A stretch of DNA of 64,000 nt from Scenedesmus sp. ARA3 (taxonomy: Eukaryota > Chlorophyta > Chlorophyceae > Sphaeropleales > Scenedesmaceae). Where the stretch lies: positions 47,841-111,840 of the forward strand of contig RWJK01000664.1 of the NCBI GenBank assembly GCA_004335835.1. Direction: 5' to 3'. Below are positions 10,412 through 23,796 of the stretch, in pieces. A model generated the notes under the pieces. That model worked only from the letters and a program-made list of their open reading frames with translations, was not told the origin of the DNA and did no database searches. Made by a program: the position numbers and the translations under genes. Position 1 is the first letter of the stretch, and each line of letters starts with the position of its first letter.

Positions 10412-12756
10412 GGTGACCCTGCTGCTGAGTAGATGCCTGCAGCACAGGACAGCAGGTGTGCAGTGAGCGGCCATGGCGGTGTGGTCATGCTGCTTCTTGA
10501 AGTGGATGTGCTTCACCAGCTGGCTCACTCTCAGGAGGTGCCCTGAGGTTGCAGCATCACGTGATGCATGTGTGCCACGGCATGTGCTGCAGTTTGCCGC
10601 TAGACGGTGCCACCGGATGCTACTGATGGTGCTTACAGCATGCTTTAGATACAACAGCAAGCGTTCCATGCGGCTGGAGCTGCAGATGCTGTTTGCAAAC
10701 CTCCATCTGCAGTGCTGTTGTGCAGCTGACAGGTCAGCACCGCAGCAATAAGAGGCCTGACACGCCTCTAGTTCGAACAGCCCAGCGTCCTTCTTCGTTG
10801 ACCTGAAAATAAGTTAGCTATGCTACGCCGCAATCAGAGACCTGCAGGCTCGAGCCTTCCGTGAGTCCACACGAGACCCGCAGATCGCCCGCCATTGCTC
10901 ACCAGGAAGCAACACGCAGGCGACGGACTCAAATATTCACCAGAGCAATCAGATGAGGTTGCTCTGGCTTGTCTGTACGCCGTGGGCTACCTGCGGATGT
11001 CAGACATGCCCAGGTGACTCACGCAGGCCGAGGTGGGTGCCAAGTACAAGGCTTAGATTGCCTCTGTGATGCATACGATCAATGTACTTTGAAAGCTGTG
11101 TCCATGAATGCAGCCTTCGCGGCGTGAACCTGCCGGCAAGTAAACTGCTGCTGCTCTGGCTCGTGCTTACCTGTGCCACCGATCAAAGCAGTTGATCCAC
11201 GTGTATCGGAAGAGTAAGCCGCAGTTTTTTGGCTTATGTAGCGAACAAGTACCGTCCTTATGGTGATTTTGGTGCCAAGATTTTTTTTGTCGCGCGCGTC
11301 CTCCAAGATCAAGGTTCCTATAAGGGTTATCTCACCATGCACAGATACAGGTCATCAGCAGGCTCTTCTATCAAGGGCTGCTGCTTGCGTATATGAAACT
11401 CAACGGGCGAGTGTGACAGCTGACGGGGCAGGCGGGTGACACACTATTTTGGTCTGCGTAGCCACTTATTCAATGATGTCAAACACGTTTAATGGCATCT
11501 CGTGAGTTTTGTTGCCGTTTTGAGTAGATCCGCTGCCCAGAGAGTGAGAAGTGTTCCGCACTTTTCCGACCCCCTTCCGCCAGCCATCAATGCCAGCACA
11601 CCTGCATCACACCCACATAATCAGAGATGTTTGCAGCATTTACATCAACTGCATCATTTTGCAGGTGCTATTCGCGTTTGTCGCTGAGTACAGTGCACTA
11701 ACTGGTCGCATGCTGGTGAGCTGCAACTTTAAAGCAAGCTTTTTTGATTGAGATCCTGACTTTCATATTTGATTAAAGTTTCAAGGGCTGGTGGCTTCCT
11801 CTGCACGGCTGTCGTAGTGTGGCATGCAAGGAGGTACATGTACAGCTTGTCTTGTTCCCTGCTGACCAGCAGCCGCGGCAGCAGCAGCGGCAACTCAGCA
11901 AGGCTCGCTGCCCGCACACGAAACTTCATGCCAATGGGCACTTGTACAGAAGCACTCCCTGATGTCCCCTGAGCGGTGCTGTTATCGTGGTTGCAAGGTG
12001 TTACACATGGGACACCTGCAGGCTTGGCTAAAAGTCATGAAATCCATGCATTTTATCCACGCACGTGTGTCGATAATCACACACTGACCATGGTCAGCTG
12101 CCATAACACCTGGCATGTCAAAGCAGCATGTCCCCTGATGAGGCGCACATCTATACACGCGTGGTTGCGGGCGCAGCCATCCTCGCCAACACCTTCCAAC
12201 GATGGAAGCAGCAGCAGCATACACCATCCTCAACTGCAATCAACAGCCAACTTGCTGCTGCAACTCAGGGCAAGTGAGCCCCGCCAGGTAGCACAGCACA
12301 CCTACTTCCATCTGCTTCACATGCTAAAAAAACTCTGAAACCTCCATGTTAACACCAACTCTGCCCGCTGATATCCAGCGTGCAGAGTGCTCCGTCACAA
12401 AAGTGCATCAACCCCACTTGCCGCCCTACACTCCGGCTCCCTCTCTTTCCTGTTTGCGCTGTTCACAGCACAATGCACATAACTCAACATCACACCCAGT
12501 ACTGACCCTGCTTGCATGCTCAACTTTTCTCGTCCGTGCTGGCGCACTCAAGTTCACTGCCAGCATCAACAGCAACAGCAATAGCAGCAGCTGCTTCGCT
12601 GCTCAGGCCAATTTGCATGCGGCACTCCTGCTGTTACTCTGCCATGCACCCCACTGCAGCGCGCTGCCAAAAGCCAAAGCATACGCCGTTGCTGCTGCTG
12701 TCTCTCACTTGCCTCCGCTCCACACTACTGCTCACTCAGCTCAATGGCCGCGCTGC
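10412..12756. other. Intergenic: transporter promoter side and aldolase 3' side
   Basis: About 2.3 kb between minus-strand genes. The transporter promoter should lie just above 10411 and the aldolase 3' UTR just below 12757. A TTACA at 12001-12005 (TGTAA on the minus strand, the usual chlorophyte polyadenylation signal) is a possible aldolase signal, but it is ~750 bases from the stop. I see no conserved coding sequence. Confidence 0.5.
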
Positions 12757-13460
12757 TCAGCTGCTGCTGGGGCCTGCCTCCTCCTCGCCCCTCGCTGCTG
12801 CGCTGTTGGCTGCCGCGCGCGCCATGAATGCCGCCTGGCCAGCTGCCACCTTGCCTGCCTGGCCGCCCCACGCCTTGAGCGCAGATGCCTGCAAGGCAGT
12901 TGCATGCAAGCAGCGTATTCACAGAGTTAGGCGAGGTGCCAACACAGCCTGCGTGTTGCTGTGTCTGTAAGCGGGCGAGCATACATGACGACAGCACCGC
13001 ATTGTGCCAGCACAACGGGCATGCGCTGTGCCAGCTGCATCCCTGCTGATAGCTCGTGCAGTTCCGCATTGCTCCTTAAAATGCAATCAATGCTGCTGAC
13101 CACGTTTCCTCCTGTGTAACCGAACAAGTTCCACAGCAATTACACATCGACACTGCCAGCTCTGGCCCTACCCTACCCTGGCCCCAGCACCGCCCCACCT
13201 GCAGTGCGCGGCCGTAGCTGAAGCTGAGCACCCAGGGCTTGGGCCCAGGCAGGGCGCCGCTGTTCATCAGCGCCAGGTGGCGCGTGCTGTCGGCCTCGCT
13301 CTGCCCGCCTGACAGGAACACGATGCCGGGCACAGCAGGGGGCACGGTGCGGCGCAGCACGCGCAGCGTGGCGGCCGCTACCTCTGCTGGCGCTGCGGGT
13401 GCTGCGCTGCTGCCTGGCGTGACCATGTTGGGCTTGAGCAGGATGCCCTCCAGCAGCACG

Positions 13461-13492
<32 letters not shown>

Positions 13493-15963
13493 GCATATTT
13501 GCATTGTGGTTGATCACTGCACAAACGAAGCTGTAGTGCTGGGGTGACACGATTACGGTGTGCAGCATGGCCTCCAGCAGCATGCCTGGCGGCAGCAGCA
13601 GCAGGCATGGGCCATGTTGACACGCAGCGACATAGCTTCAGCCACTGCACATGCCACTGGTGTATGTTGTACTGCGATGGTTCCGTAGAATTTGGGACGC
13701 GGGTGATGCGTCAGCACATGCAATACATGGATACTCAAACGCACACCATGGCGCCGGGCGTTGTACGACAGCATTGGCAGCTACAACCACACATGCACAT
13801 GCTGTGAAGCCTCTGCTGAGCACATGGTGATGCCACATCAGGGCCTGGCCTCCCAGCTGCACCTGCATCATCCAACTCCTTCAACACTGCCACCAGTACC
13901 CACCACTCACCACATCACAAATTCCTGCCAAAGGCGGCTGAAAGATCACGTGCACATGCTGTACGGCCACCGTTCAGCACAGTGCAACGAACAGTCCACC
14001 ACAGCACACACAAACACAGCAGCGCCTCCTTTCATCAGGGATGCACACACTATCCTGGCCCCCCAGCCTCACCTGCATCAGCCAGCTCCTTGAACACTGC
14101 CGCCAGCACCCGCCACTCACTACAGCACACAGGCCTGAATAGGCATTTACAAGAACACAGGCACATGCTGTACAGCCTCCGTTCAGCACAATGCACTATA
14201 ACTGCCCCAGCAGCCGCACCTGCATCGGCCAGCTCCTTGAACACTGCCGCCAGCACCCGCTGCGTGACAGCCTCACACAGCTCAATGCCGTGGGCCCCAT
14301 CAGCCAGCACCTCAGGCTCCACAATAGGCACTAAGCCAGCTGCCTGGCTGATGGCAGCATACAGTGCCAGGCCCCTTGCAGCAGCAGCCACGGCTGCCTC
14401 GCTGGGCAGGCCAGGGGTGTTGGCTGTAGCCTGGCGGATGTGGATGACGGCGCGCCACTTGGCGAAGGAGGCGCCTGCTGCCTTGTAGGCGGCGCAGCGT
14501 GCGGCCAGGTTGTCAAAGCCTTGCGTGAAGGACTCTTCTGGGCTGGCCGGCAAGGGGGCCAGGCCTATCAAAGAAGGAGCGTGCAAGGCAGCAGCGGCAG
14601 TGGTAGCAGCAAGAGCAGCGGCAGCAGCAGCAGGAGCACAAAAGAGTGCGGGTGCTGGGGAGGTGTATCTGTTCACAGGTCTATGAAGATACAACCCCTC
14701 TGCACTGCCTCTGCACAGGCGGCACGGCTGGTGTAGTTAAGACGTGGCAAAGCAACGCAGCAGCGGCAAGGTTGAGCTTGCAGTTTGTCCAGCATGTGAG
14801 TCATGGTATCAGCTTGCGCCTGGTTGTGTGTGCACTGCCAGCAAGTTCCGTGCTGACCTGGTCAATTGACAACTTGCGGCAGCAGAGCTGCTGCCCCTGG
14901 TGGCTGGTCAACACAAGGTTGTCAGCGCCACCTCGCACCTGTTTCGCGCCAGCAGCATGCGCAGCAGCTGCAGCCAGCACGCGACAACACATGCTACTTG
15001 CTGCTTATTGCATTGGCTGCCGCTGCACTGTCCACCTATGCGCTCCTCCCACCACCATGGCACCTGTTGCTTCACCCTCACCTGTGCCCACCTTGATGCT
15101 ATCTGCTGCCAAATGGCTGCTGCCTCCTGCTCACCCCTCCCCACGTGTAACCCCCCAACCCACCCGCCCCCACCTGTGTCCACCTTGATCCCCAGCAGCA
15201 CGCCCCTGCTGCTCAGCTGCTGCACCAGCCGCGCCTGACCAGCTGCAGCAGCACCTCCAGCCTCGTCATCAGCCTGCAGCAGCGTCTCCTCATACAGAAT
15301 GGCCCCGCTGATGTGCTGCTCGATGCCGGGCGAGGTGAACAGCATGCGGCGCAGCGCAGCGCGGTTGGGGGCGCTGTTGGCCACACCAATGCTTGCCAGG
15401 CGCTTGCCGACTGTGGTGGTGGACTCATCGGCTGCCAGGATGCCGCGGTTGCCAGCCACCAGCTGCAGAGGGCGCAGCAAGACAGGTATAGCACGGGTTT
15501 GTTTGTGCAGATGTGTGCGGAGCATGTACTTCCAGCTGCTGCTTTGCTGGCACCGCTGGCTGCTGCAAATGGGCACAGCTGCGGATGCTCTATACCAATG
15601 CATACAATCAGTAGGTCACACGAATGTTGAGTGTAATCACACAATAATGACATGGTATGGCAAACCAGGCAGGCCTCTGGGCGTGCCAAGTGAGCATGTC
15701 ACTGGCTGGGCAGGCCAGTCTCACTGCTGGGCGAGTTCAGCAGCTGAGGAGCAAGCACAGCACAACCGTCCTAAATATCTTGGTGAAGCGCTGTAATGTC
15801 TGCAGTAATGTGTGCAGCTGTTCGATTGCACCATTTGTTTGGGATTGGTGCTGCTGCGTCTGCTGCTGCTGTCAGGGGAGGTACAGCTGCAACTGCTGCT
15901 TCTTCTGCTGTGCTGCAGGCCTACCTGCTTAGCAACAGACGCAAGCTCCTCTATGTTGGACAT
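12757..15963 (-). CDS. FBA: Fructose-bisphosphate aldolase, class I, 5 exons
   Basis: Cleaves fructose-1,6-bisphosphate to DHAP and glyceraldehyde-3-phosphate in glycolysis/gluconeogenesis through a lysine Schiff base. Exons on the minus strand: 15963-15925, 15462-15174, 14564-14220, 13461-13199 and 12888-12757, summing to 1068 nt (355 aa plus stop) with consistent phases. Active-site residues by family comparison: Asp25 in ILAADEST, the Lys of GIKVD, Lys145 in AKWRAV, Glu192/Glu194 in VPIVEPE, the Schiff-base Lys234 in [20 protein letters not shown], and the Arg of SFSYGRALQ. The protein starts [13 protein letters not shown] directly on the mature core, without room for a plastid transit peptide, so I infer a cytosolic isoform. 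The C-terminus ([14 protein letters not shown]) does not end in the C-terminal Tyr of animal enzymes. Exon 3's end and exon 4's start have echoes in intron 3. Confidence 0.95.
13466..13492 (-). repeat. (CTG)n tract before aldolase exon 4 acceptor
   Basis: About nine CTG triplets on the sense strand lie immediately before the GCCAG acceptor at 13462. Confidence 0.8.
13564..13600 (-). repeat. Echo of aldolase exon 4 start and acceptor
   Basis: A copy of the exon 4 acceptor and first codons (real VLLEGILL; copy reads MLLEAMLH in the equivalent frame), 124 bp upstream in intron 3. The CTG-rich, CCAG-ending acceptor context is copied as well. Confidence 0.7.
13858..14262 (-). repeat. Triplicated aldolase exon 3 end plus donor
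   Basis: The 3' end of exon 3 ([13 protein letters not shown]) with its donor occurs at 14220, again ending near 14073 (one synonymous GCC/GCT difference over the copied codons, GTGAGG donor), and in a more diverged form ending near 13863. Spacings are 147 and 210 bp. Intervening intron text (for example the GTTCAGCACA motif) is copied too, so these are tandem duplications spanning the splice donor. Confidence 0.85.
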
Positions 15964-18900
15964 GTTGGAATGCGGCCCACAGCTCCTATGATCCACGGCT
16001 TCGCCAATGTGCGTGTCCAGATGCACTACGATCAGCAGGAGGCAAACGAGCAGCATCGACGAGGCATGGCAATTGCTTTGAAATGTGTTTTGGATTCATA
16101 CAGCACACGTTTTGCAGTTAGTGCGGCCAATGCGCCTGGTAGGGTTGGCGGTTCTGCGCCTAACCCCTCGCCATGGTAGAGCTGCACCTGGCTAGGCTGG
16201 TGCTGTGAAATCGAAGCTGGCGCAAAATTCGGCCACTCACAGTTCAACAATGCTTTGATGGAATCTATAAAGTTGAAATCATCAAAATACATTGCACATC
16301 ACTTGCCAGACACATGTCAGAAGGGATAGGCTTCCTTCTTTACCATGGACGTGCAGCTGCAGGCCGCCTGCGGCAGGACCAGGCTCACTGAAAACATGGA
16401 ATGACCTGATACATCTGCATCCCTCAATTCCCGGTCAATATAAACCATCGTCAAAGCTTCTCACGTTGCCATCAATTCAAGCAGCACAGAAGCATATGTT
16501 GTTGTGGTACTACCACTAGTAGTGCGCGCACTACCAACATACTATGTTAGCTATGATAGCCTAATATGGTATTGCCTGCTTGTAGCCGTGGCTGCTTCTG
16601 TTTTGGCCCGTATCAGAAACACAAGTACGCATGTGGATCCTGGAGTTGTAGCGCCATTTTGTCAAAACGGCAGCAATGCACACAGCTGTCAGCGTTGCCT
16701 GAAAGGGAGCTTCAGTGACAGGATGCCGCGGCGCCGTGCAGGTGACTGCCAGGTGGCCCTTCGCTGCTGCGGGCACCAAGCACTGTGTCACGGTGGTTCT
16801 GCTGCCTGGAGACAGAAATCTCTCATGTGTGCACTATGTTACACATGCCCACGTCGGTTCACATCCTTTTAGCCGTGCTCCAGGAATGAGTCCGGACATC
16901 CTGAAACAGGAACAACTGCACTGCCGTGAATCTTGCCACTGTCAGTCACAGACAGCAACATTGCTGTATGTTAACATGTGCATGCACCTGACCGCTCAGC
17001 CGCTCAGCGACGTCATGCAGGTTCAGCACCCAACCTGCCAGGCTGGTTGAGTTTGCATACAATTGCAACCACATCATGCATGCTGCTGCATCATCCGCCG
17101 CTGGCACCATAGACATGTCCGACCACCCTGCACACTGAAGCAATTCGTTGCCACCAGGGCGCCGCCGGCACTGATGCCGGGCATCATTAAATGGACATGC
17201 ACCACAACCTCCAGGCCGCTGCAGCACAGGCACTGCAGCTGACAGCAGAGTCATCGTGATCCTGTGCATTGTACAGCTGATAACGCTTGTCGAACTGCTG
17301 ACAGACATGTTCCTGTATCAAACATGCAAGACGAGCACGTCTCCGCAACACGTATCCACTGCAGGCCAACACTGCTGTCAATGCAAGATACAATCATACC
17401 TGCCTAGACGCTGCCAACTGCTGCAGCAGCGCCCTGTCAGAACATGGGTACACAAGGCTTGCGGCGGCTGTTACCACGTCCAGGAGAGCATTACATGCCC
17501 CACCACATATAAACTGCAGGTTGCACCCCAACAAACACTGCCACCGTCCAACACGGTGCACTGGCAGAACATGGAGAAACATAAACACTTACAAACAATG
17601 TAGCAGCTAACATGCACAGCCAGCAGATGTGCGGCATGAGAAAAAAACAAACACAGAGCAAGACGAGGATGAGAGCATTTGCAGGCTGGCAAGCAATTCG
17701 TCAAAGACACGCAAAGTCTATGTGCGTTGCCCCAACCTGCAGACAGCCTGCCTGCCTGTGTGACGCGAACAGCTCACACAACAGGGTGATCCATCACACA
17801 CTTCCATGCCCCTGCGTCTGTCAATCTGACTATATGCCGCGCGTGCCCAAGCAAGCGCAGGGCTCCCAGTCGCGTCCATGTGCAGCAAGGCGCGCTCAAA
17901 CCCATTGAGCGTCAAGAAGCTGCTGCCCACAAACAACAAGCTGCAAGGGGTGACAATACATTACCCTGGAGCTGCATCTGGGACACATTGACTGAGGCGC
18001 TCACAGTAATGACACAAGTCGTAAGCCATACATGCAATATGCTGTACAGCACATGAAAGCATATGTTTCGCACAATGCTCGTGCACTGTCCTAACAGTGT
18101 GCCGTACAGCCGCTGTACGCGCAGATGTGGCACGTCTGCTGACACACGGCGCGTGTCACCAATCGTAAAATGCATGATGCAGGTCCTTATTCCTCATAAC
18201 GTGCAGATGAAGCAGGTCATTAAAACACTCACAGAAAAACAGCTGCCCTTCAAATTTTCGCGCGCTACCGTCAGCAAATGTCTGCATCGGCTGCTCTGCC
18301 ACGCCAAGTCGCTTCATGCTGCACCATTACACTGGTGCAGTGAATTGGCAAACACAGCCAAGTCAGCAGCAGGAGGCCTCTTGCCTAGACAAGGGGTGAA
18401 GCAATCGAGCCTAAAAAATCTCAAGGTAAGAAGGCCGCAATGCAATGCACGTCTCAGCATGGAACCCATGTGGCAGCAATGAAATGCATACCTGTTAGCC
18501 GTCCCTGGCGAACCTGTCAGGGACGTTGCCAGCTGCAACTGTGGCTGCCTTACAACTGTAAAGCACTGCAGTGCAGAATAACAACATACACTCAGACGAT
18601 CGCAATGGCAGAAAGCAGCCCGGCAGGTACATCGCTTGCTGCTGTCTCTACCCCGATGGCGGCAACAGGAACGCTGCCAAACTGCATGCAAGACATGGCA
18701 AAGTGTTCACAAAGCATGAGCAAATTGGCTCACCCATAGGGGCTGCAAGGAAAGCACAGCAGGTCTGAAATGGTGCTGCAAGACTACCAAGTGCTTTGCA
18801 CCCGGCCGACACAATGCATAACCAAAAACGCTGCAGTCAACATTGCACATCAGCCAACATCACAGCCTAAACAGATGCAACGATGATCCAACCAGACACA

Positions 18901-20454
18901 AGCAAGCAACAGTCTTTCACCATCCCACGCACGTCTGTCAGTGTAGACACTTATCTTATTGCGCAAGCAAACTACAACAGGCATTGCATGCAGAGGACAC
19001 CTCAGGGCAATCAAACAAACGACTTTGATAATTTGCACACGCGACTTGCACATACGCAACTCACAAAGGCGTACATGACATGCAGCATCACCAGGTGAAG
19101 TTGCTGTGATGGCTGTTTGCACAACAGAAGAAACAACCGTCTTCAAGCAGGCCTGATTTTATCATGTAAGCCACAAAGCAAAGCTCCACCTACTCACGAA
19201 CAAACAGCAAGCCAATGCAGCAAGCACAGCAACACATCAGCAATAGGAGCACATCAACATCTGCAGCATGGACCACCTGCAGCAGCAACTCTCCAAGCAG
19301 CCCTAACACAGCATGCATGACGTTATATGCCATGGATACCGTATCCTGAGAACGTGTAAGGCCGCTGCTGGCCATGGTAGGCCATCTCACAACGGCCCCA
19401 GGTGTACAAAGCATGAGCATGCCGAGTGATCCAAACACTGTTTGGACATGTGGGGCAAGACAGACATAGCATGCCATGCAACAGCAAAGACACAGACCGA
19501 CACCTTTCAGAATGCACGCAGTGCATGCAACGAGCACTTGACCTGATGCAAGGCTGGTAGGACACTGATATAAAATTGACCACAACCCAATTCCACCACT
19601 ATATGGCAATGCTCAACATATGCATGCAAACTGCTGGCACATGCCGTGTGCCCGGCACGCACAGATGCAGCCATAACCAGCATGACAACATGTGAAGTGA
19701 TATACACTGCATCGCTGGTGCAGCAACTCAGCGCAGTCTGCAAAGCAAACTGTAAGGCAAACCAGGCGTTACAAGAGCAAACAAACTCGTGGTTCCCAAC
19801 TGGGGTTTATGTATGTTGCTGGCAGGTGCTTGCCACTACATGCGGCACATGCCATCCATCCCAATTCATCCCTAGTCATAGCAGGCTGGCTTCAGCTGCG
19901 GAGGACACTGCCATGCCGAAGCAGCAGTGCACATCTGATGCATCTGCCAGCATTGAACGGCCAACCAGTCAAGCCACAAATGCAACGTGCTGGCTCCGGC
20001 AAAGCCAAACAGAGCTGCAGCAACCTGCATTAGAACACACCAGTGCACAGCAGCAGTGCGTCGTGCAAAGTTTGCGCGAGTGCCAGGCAGCAGTGCAGCA
20101 GGAGGCTGCTCTGCTCAGCTGCCACATGCTGGGAGCTGCCACATGCTGGTTGTCATTTGCGGCAAGCCCCCCTCACACTTTCACAGACCTGTGCACCACG
20201 TCAGGTCAGCGTCATCCACAAACTTAAACTGCGCCCGCAAGACAACCTCAAAAAAACGTAACAACCTACGTGCATGTCACCGCTTGCTGGCAACCAAGAC
20301 AGGCCACAAACTGGTGAAGCTGCTGCTCTGCATCACATACCAATTGAACACCCACCAACAAGGGAACACAAGACAAGGGATAGCGCAGCCATGCTGCATT
20401 AACCACACCCAGCTGAGGGGAGCAGCTGCGCTCAAGCTGCCATGCCTGCACGCA
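15964..20454. other. 4.5-kb gene-poor interval
   Basis: This interval lies between the aldolase start (promoter side near 15964) and the stop of the Q-rich gene. I checked the longer open frames on both strands (for example 19646-20227 plus, 18314-18691 minus). They have Cys/His/Ala-rich, non-conserved translations and no plausible exon chain. I see no tRNA, rRNA or transposon signature. A fast-evolving or noncoding RNA gene cannot be excluded. Confidence 0.5.
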
Positions 20455-20564
20455 TCACATCAGGCCGCCGGGTGGCAGCGGCAGTGATGCGGACCTGGCC
20501 ATGCCCAGGCTGCTGCTGGCAGCAGGCTGCGGGGCAGCAGCAGCTGCAGAGTGCATTGACAGGC

Positions 20565-20611
<47 letters not shown>

Positions 20612-22965
20612 CCTGATGCTCCCACGCCTGCTGCCGCTGCGGGGGCACTAGCCTGCTGCCACGCACCAAGGTGCAAGTGGCTCTCCTGCAGCTCAGGCAG
20701 CTGTGCCAGCCCCTGCTGCTGCTGCTGCTGCTGCTGCTGCCGCCTGCTCATTGGTTCAAGCAGCCTCTTCAGCAGAGCCATGTCTGCACTGCCCGCCCTG
20801 CCAGCCACAACGCCAGCATCCCTTGAAGCAGCAGCACCGCCACCTGCTGCTGCCTCTCCCACTGCAGCAGGCACATGTGCTCTGCCAAGCAGCGCAGGTG
20901 CTGCAGGCAGTGGCGGCAGCTGCCCCCACCGCAGCTGCGCTGCTGCTGCCCTGGGCCCAGCCGCAGACTGCGCTGTGGGCACTGCCACAGCTGCTGCGAG
21001 GGGCGTTGCTGAGCCAGGGACACCAGCCCAGCCGTGTGCTGCACCTAGCCCTGATGCCAGCTCAGGCTGCTGGAACAGCTGCCTGCTAGCGCCGTGCTGA
21101 TGCTGCTGCTGCCTAGGGTGCTGCTGCGGCAGGCAGGTGGGCAGCCCGCCCAACGCTGCACTGACGTCCACCTCAGCAAAGGGTGACACACCACTGCCCG
21201 GCGCTGCTGCTGCCGCGCTGTGTGCCAGCAGCAGCTGGTGCCCCAGCTGCAGGTGCAGGTCACTCTCAGCCACCATGCGCTGCGCGTCAGCCGCCAGCTG
21301 CTGCAGCTCAGCCACGCCCTGCATGCTGCTGCTGAGCCTGCTGCTGTGCAGCAGCAGGCTGCTGGGGCTGGCCAGCTCAGCGATAAGGTCCTCTGCTGAC
21401 GTGCCTGATGCGGATGCACCAGTCACACCTGAAGCATAGCTGGCAGTGCGGTCTGCTGCGGCTGCTGCTGCCCTTGCAGATTGAGCTGGCAATGGGCTGA
21501 TCCTGCCACTGCCACCACCAGCTGCAGCAGCGGTAGCAGCGCCAAACTGCTGCTGCTGTTGCTGGGAAGAGCGCAGCAGTGCCTGCAGCTGCCCTGCGGA
21601 GCCGCGCCGCCTTGACACCGCCCCATGCGGACCGCCAAGAGCAGCAGCAGAGCGCTGCAGTGCAACCGAGGCAGCAGGTTGGGGCACAATGGGTGCTGCA
21701 GCTGCTGCTGCTGACATCATCGGAATGCCAGGCAGCAGACTGCCGCTGCTGCTGCGCCGCATATGCCCTAGCGACACGTGTGCATTGAGTGCTGTGCTTG
21801 TTGCCAGCAGCTGCATTGCACTTGGGCAGCTGCTGGCGCCACCAGCTGCTCCAAACTCTGCTGCTGCTGCTGCTGCTGAGGCTGCGGGTACTGCCAGTGA
21901 GGAGCTGCGTGTGTGCTGTGGCTGCTGCTGCGCCAGCAGTGAGGGCAGCAGGTGCTGGCGCAGGTGGTGGGGGCTGGGGGCCCTAGCAGGTGGCGCAGGC
22001 ATGGCTGCTGCTGCTGCTGCACTTGAGGGTGGTGGTGGCGACAGTGGAGGTAGGGAACAGCTGCTGCGCACGCTGCCCGGCAGGGATGGGGGCAGCAGTG
22101 CTGCTGAGGCTGGGGCTGGCGGCCAGGTGATGCATGAGGAGGTGGGCGGCAGCATGCAGCCTGATGTAGGGGCGGATGAGGCGGCTGCTGCTGCTGATGG
22201 TGCTGCTGGTGCAGAGGCTGCGGAGGATGGTGGGCCTGGGGGTGTCCTTCTCTGCTGCTGCTGCTGCCGCTGCTGCTGCTGCTGCTTGGGATGTGGCTGC
22301 AGGGCACCTGCATTGCTGGTGCTGCTCAGGGGCTGCAGCAGCAGCGCAATGCCTTGGCTGGCTGGTGCTGCTGGCGCTGCTGCCAGCTCCTGTGTTGATA
22401 ATGTTGGCACCTGCTGGCTGCCAGATGCAGCAGGGAAGCTGCCTGCATGCGTCTTTTCCTGCTCCTGCTGCTGCTGCTGCCGCTGCTGCTGGTGGTGGTC
22501 AGGGCTGCTGCTTGGCTCCCAGTCCATCGGCGCAGCCACATCCTCAACTGCTGCTGCCTGACGCTGCTTACTGTAAGCACCAACAGATGGCTGCTGCTGC
22601 TGTTGAGTGCTGCCGTCACTCTTGCGGCTGCGCTTGGCTTCATGCCCTGCCTCCTGCTCCTCATCTGGCTGCACTACTGCAGCAGCCAGTGCGGCTGGCA
22701 GGCTGCTGGCGCGAGCAGTGCCACCACCAGCAGCAGCAGCAGCAGCAGCGGCATTGCTGCCTGCAGCAGCAGCCTCGGCAGATGCAGGCTGAGCCAGCAG
22801 CGCTGCTGCCATGCTGCCCTGCCTCTCAGCAGCAGCTGCTGCTGGCTCCATGCTAGCTAGGGCAGCAAAGGGAGAGGTGATGTTGCTGGGAGCACAACAG
22901 GCAGCTGCTGCTGGCCCTGCTGGCTCGGCTGCTGCTGCTGCAGCAAAAGGGCTGCTCATAGGCAC

Positions 22966-23002
<37 letters not shown>

Positions 23003-23075
23003 GGGGGCCGTGGCTTCCTCACTTTTACACGGCGCTGCTGTGGGCTGCGCAAATGCCAGGCTTGCTGCTGCTGCC

Positions 23076-23124
<49 letters not shown>

Positions 23125-23762
23125 GCTGTGGTGAGCAGCCGCACGCTGGTTTCCTGCAGGGAACTGCTGCTGCTGCTGCTGCTGCTGCTGGTTGAGGCTG
23201 CCGCTGCTGGGCCTGCGGGGTGGTGTGCCTCCTGCCCCTGCCGGGCTGCTGCTGCTCCTCCTGCTGAGCTGAATCCCCAGGCTGTCTGTGGCTGCTGCCA
23301 CCGCCTCGTCCAGCACCTGCTGCGAGCTGGCCCTGCCGCCTGTGGACATGCTCACCAGCACAGCTGAGGCCTCCAGCACGTCCATGCCGGCTGGCACTGC
23401 AGGAGCGGAGCCTGCAGAGCCAGCTGCGCAGCGCGGCGCTGCTGGCTCGGCTGGGGCCGCAGCCACTGGTGCTGCTGCTGCAGGCCCTGCCTGCGCTGCG
23501 CCTGCTGCTGCCTGCAGGCCTGATGGGGAGCACGGCGCTGGCTGCCCTGGGGCTGCGGTGCCTGGTGAAGGCGCTGCAGGCGCTGCAGGGGCAGAGCCTG
23601 CTGATGCTGGCGCTGGGGAGCGCCGTGCTGCATCATGTCGGGCCGTTGTGGCTGGCAGCGGCGCTGAGGCTGCAGCTGGCGGTGGTGGGGTGGTTGCTGG
23701 TGGTGGGGCGTGGGGGTGGGGGGAGGAGGCAGCAGGTGGAGGTGCCTGTGAGAAGGGACTGC

Positions 23763-23796
<34 letters not shown>

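Noticed and set aside
11079..11342. 87-codon minus frame (starts MHGEITLIGTLILE)
   Set aside because: Its composition is more protein-like than its neighbours, but there is no partner exon, no recognisable family and no clear splice context.
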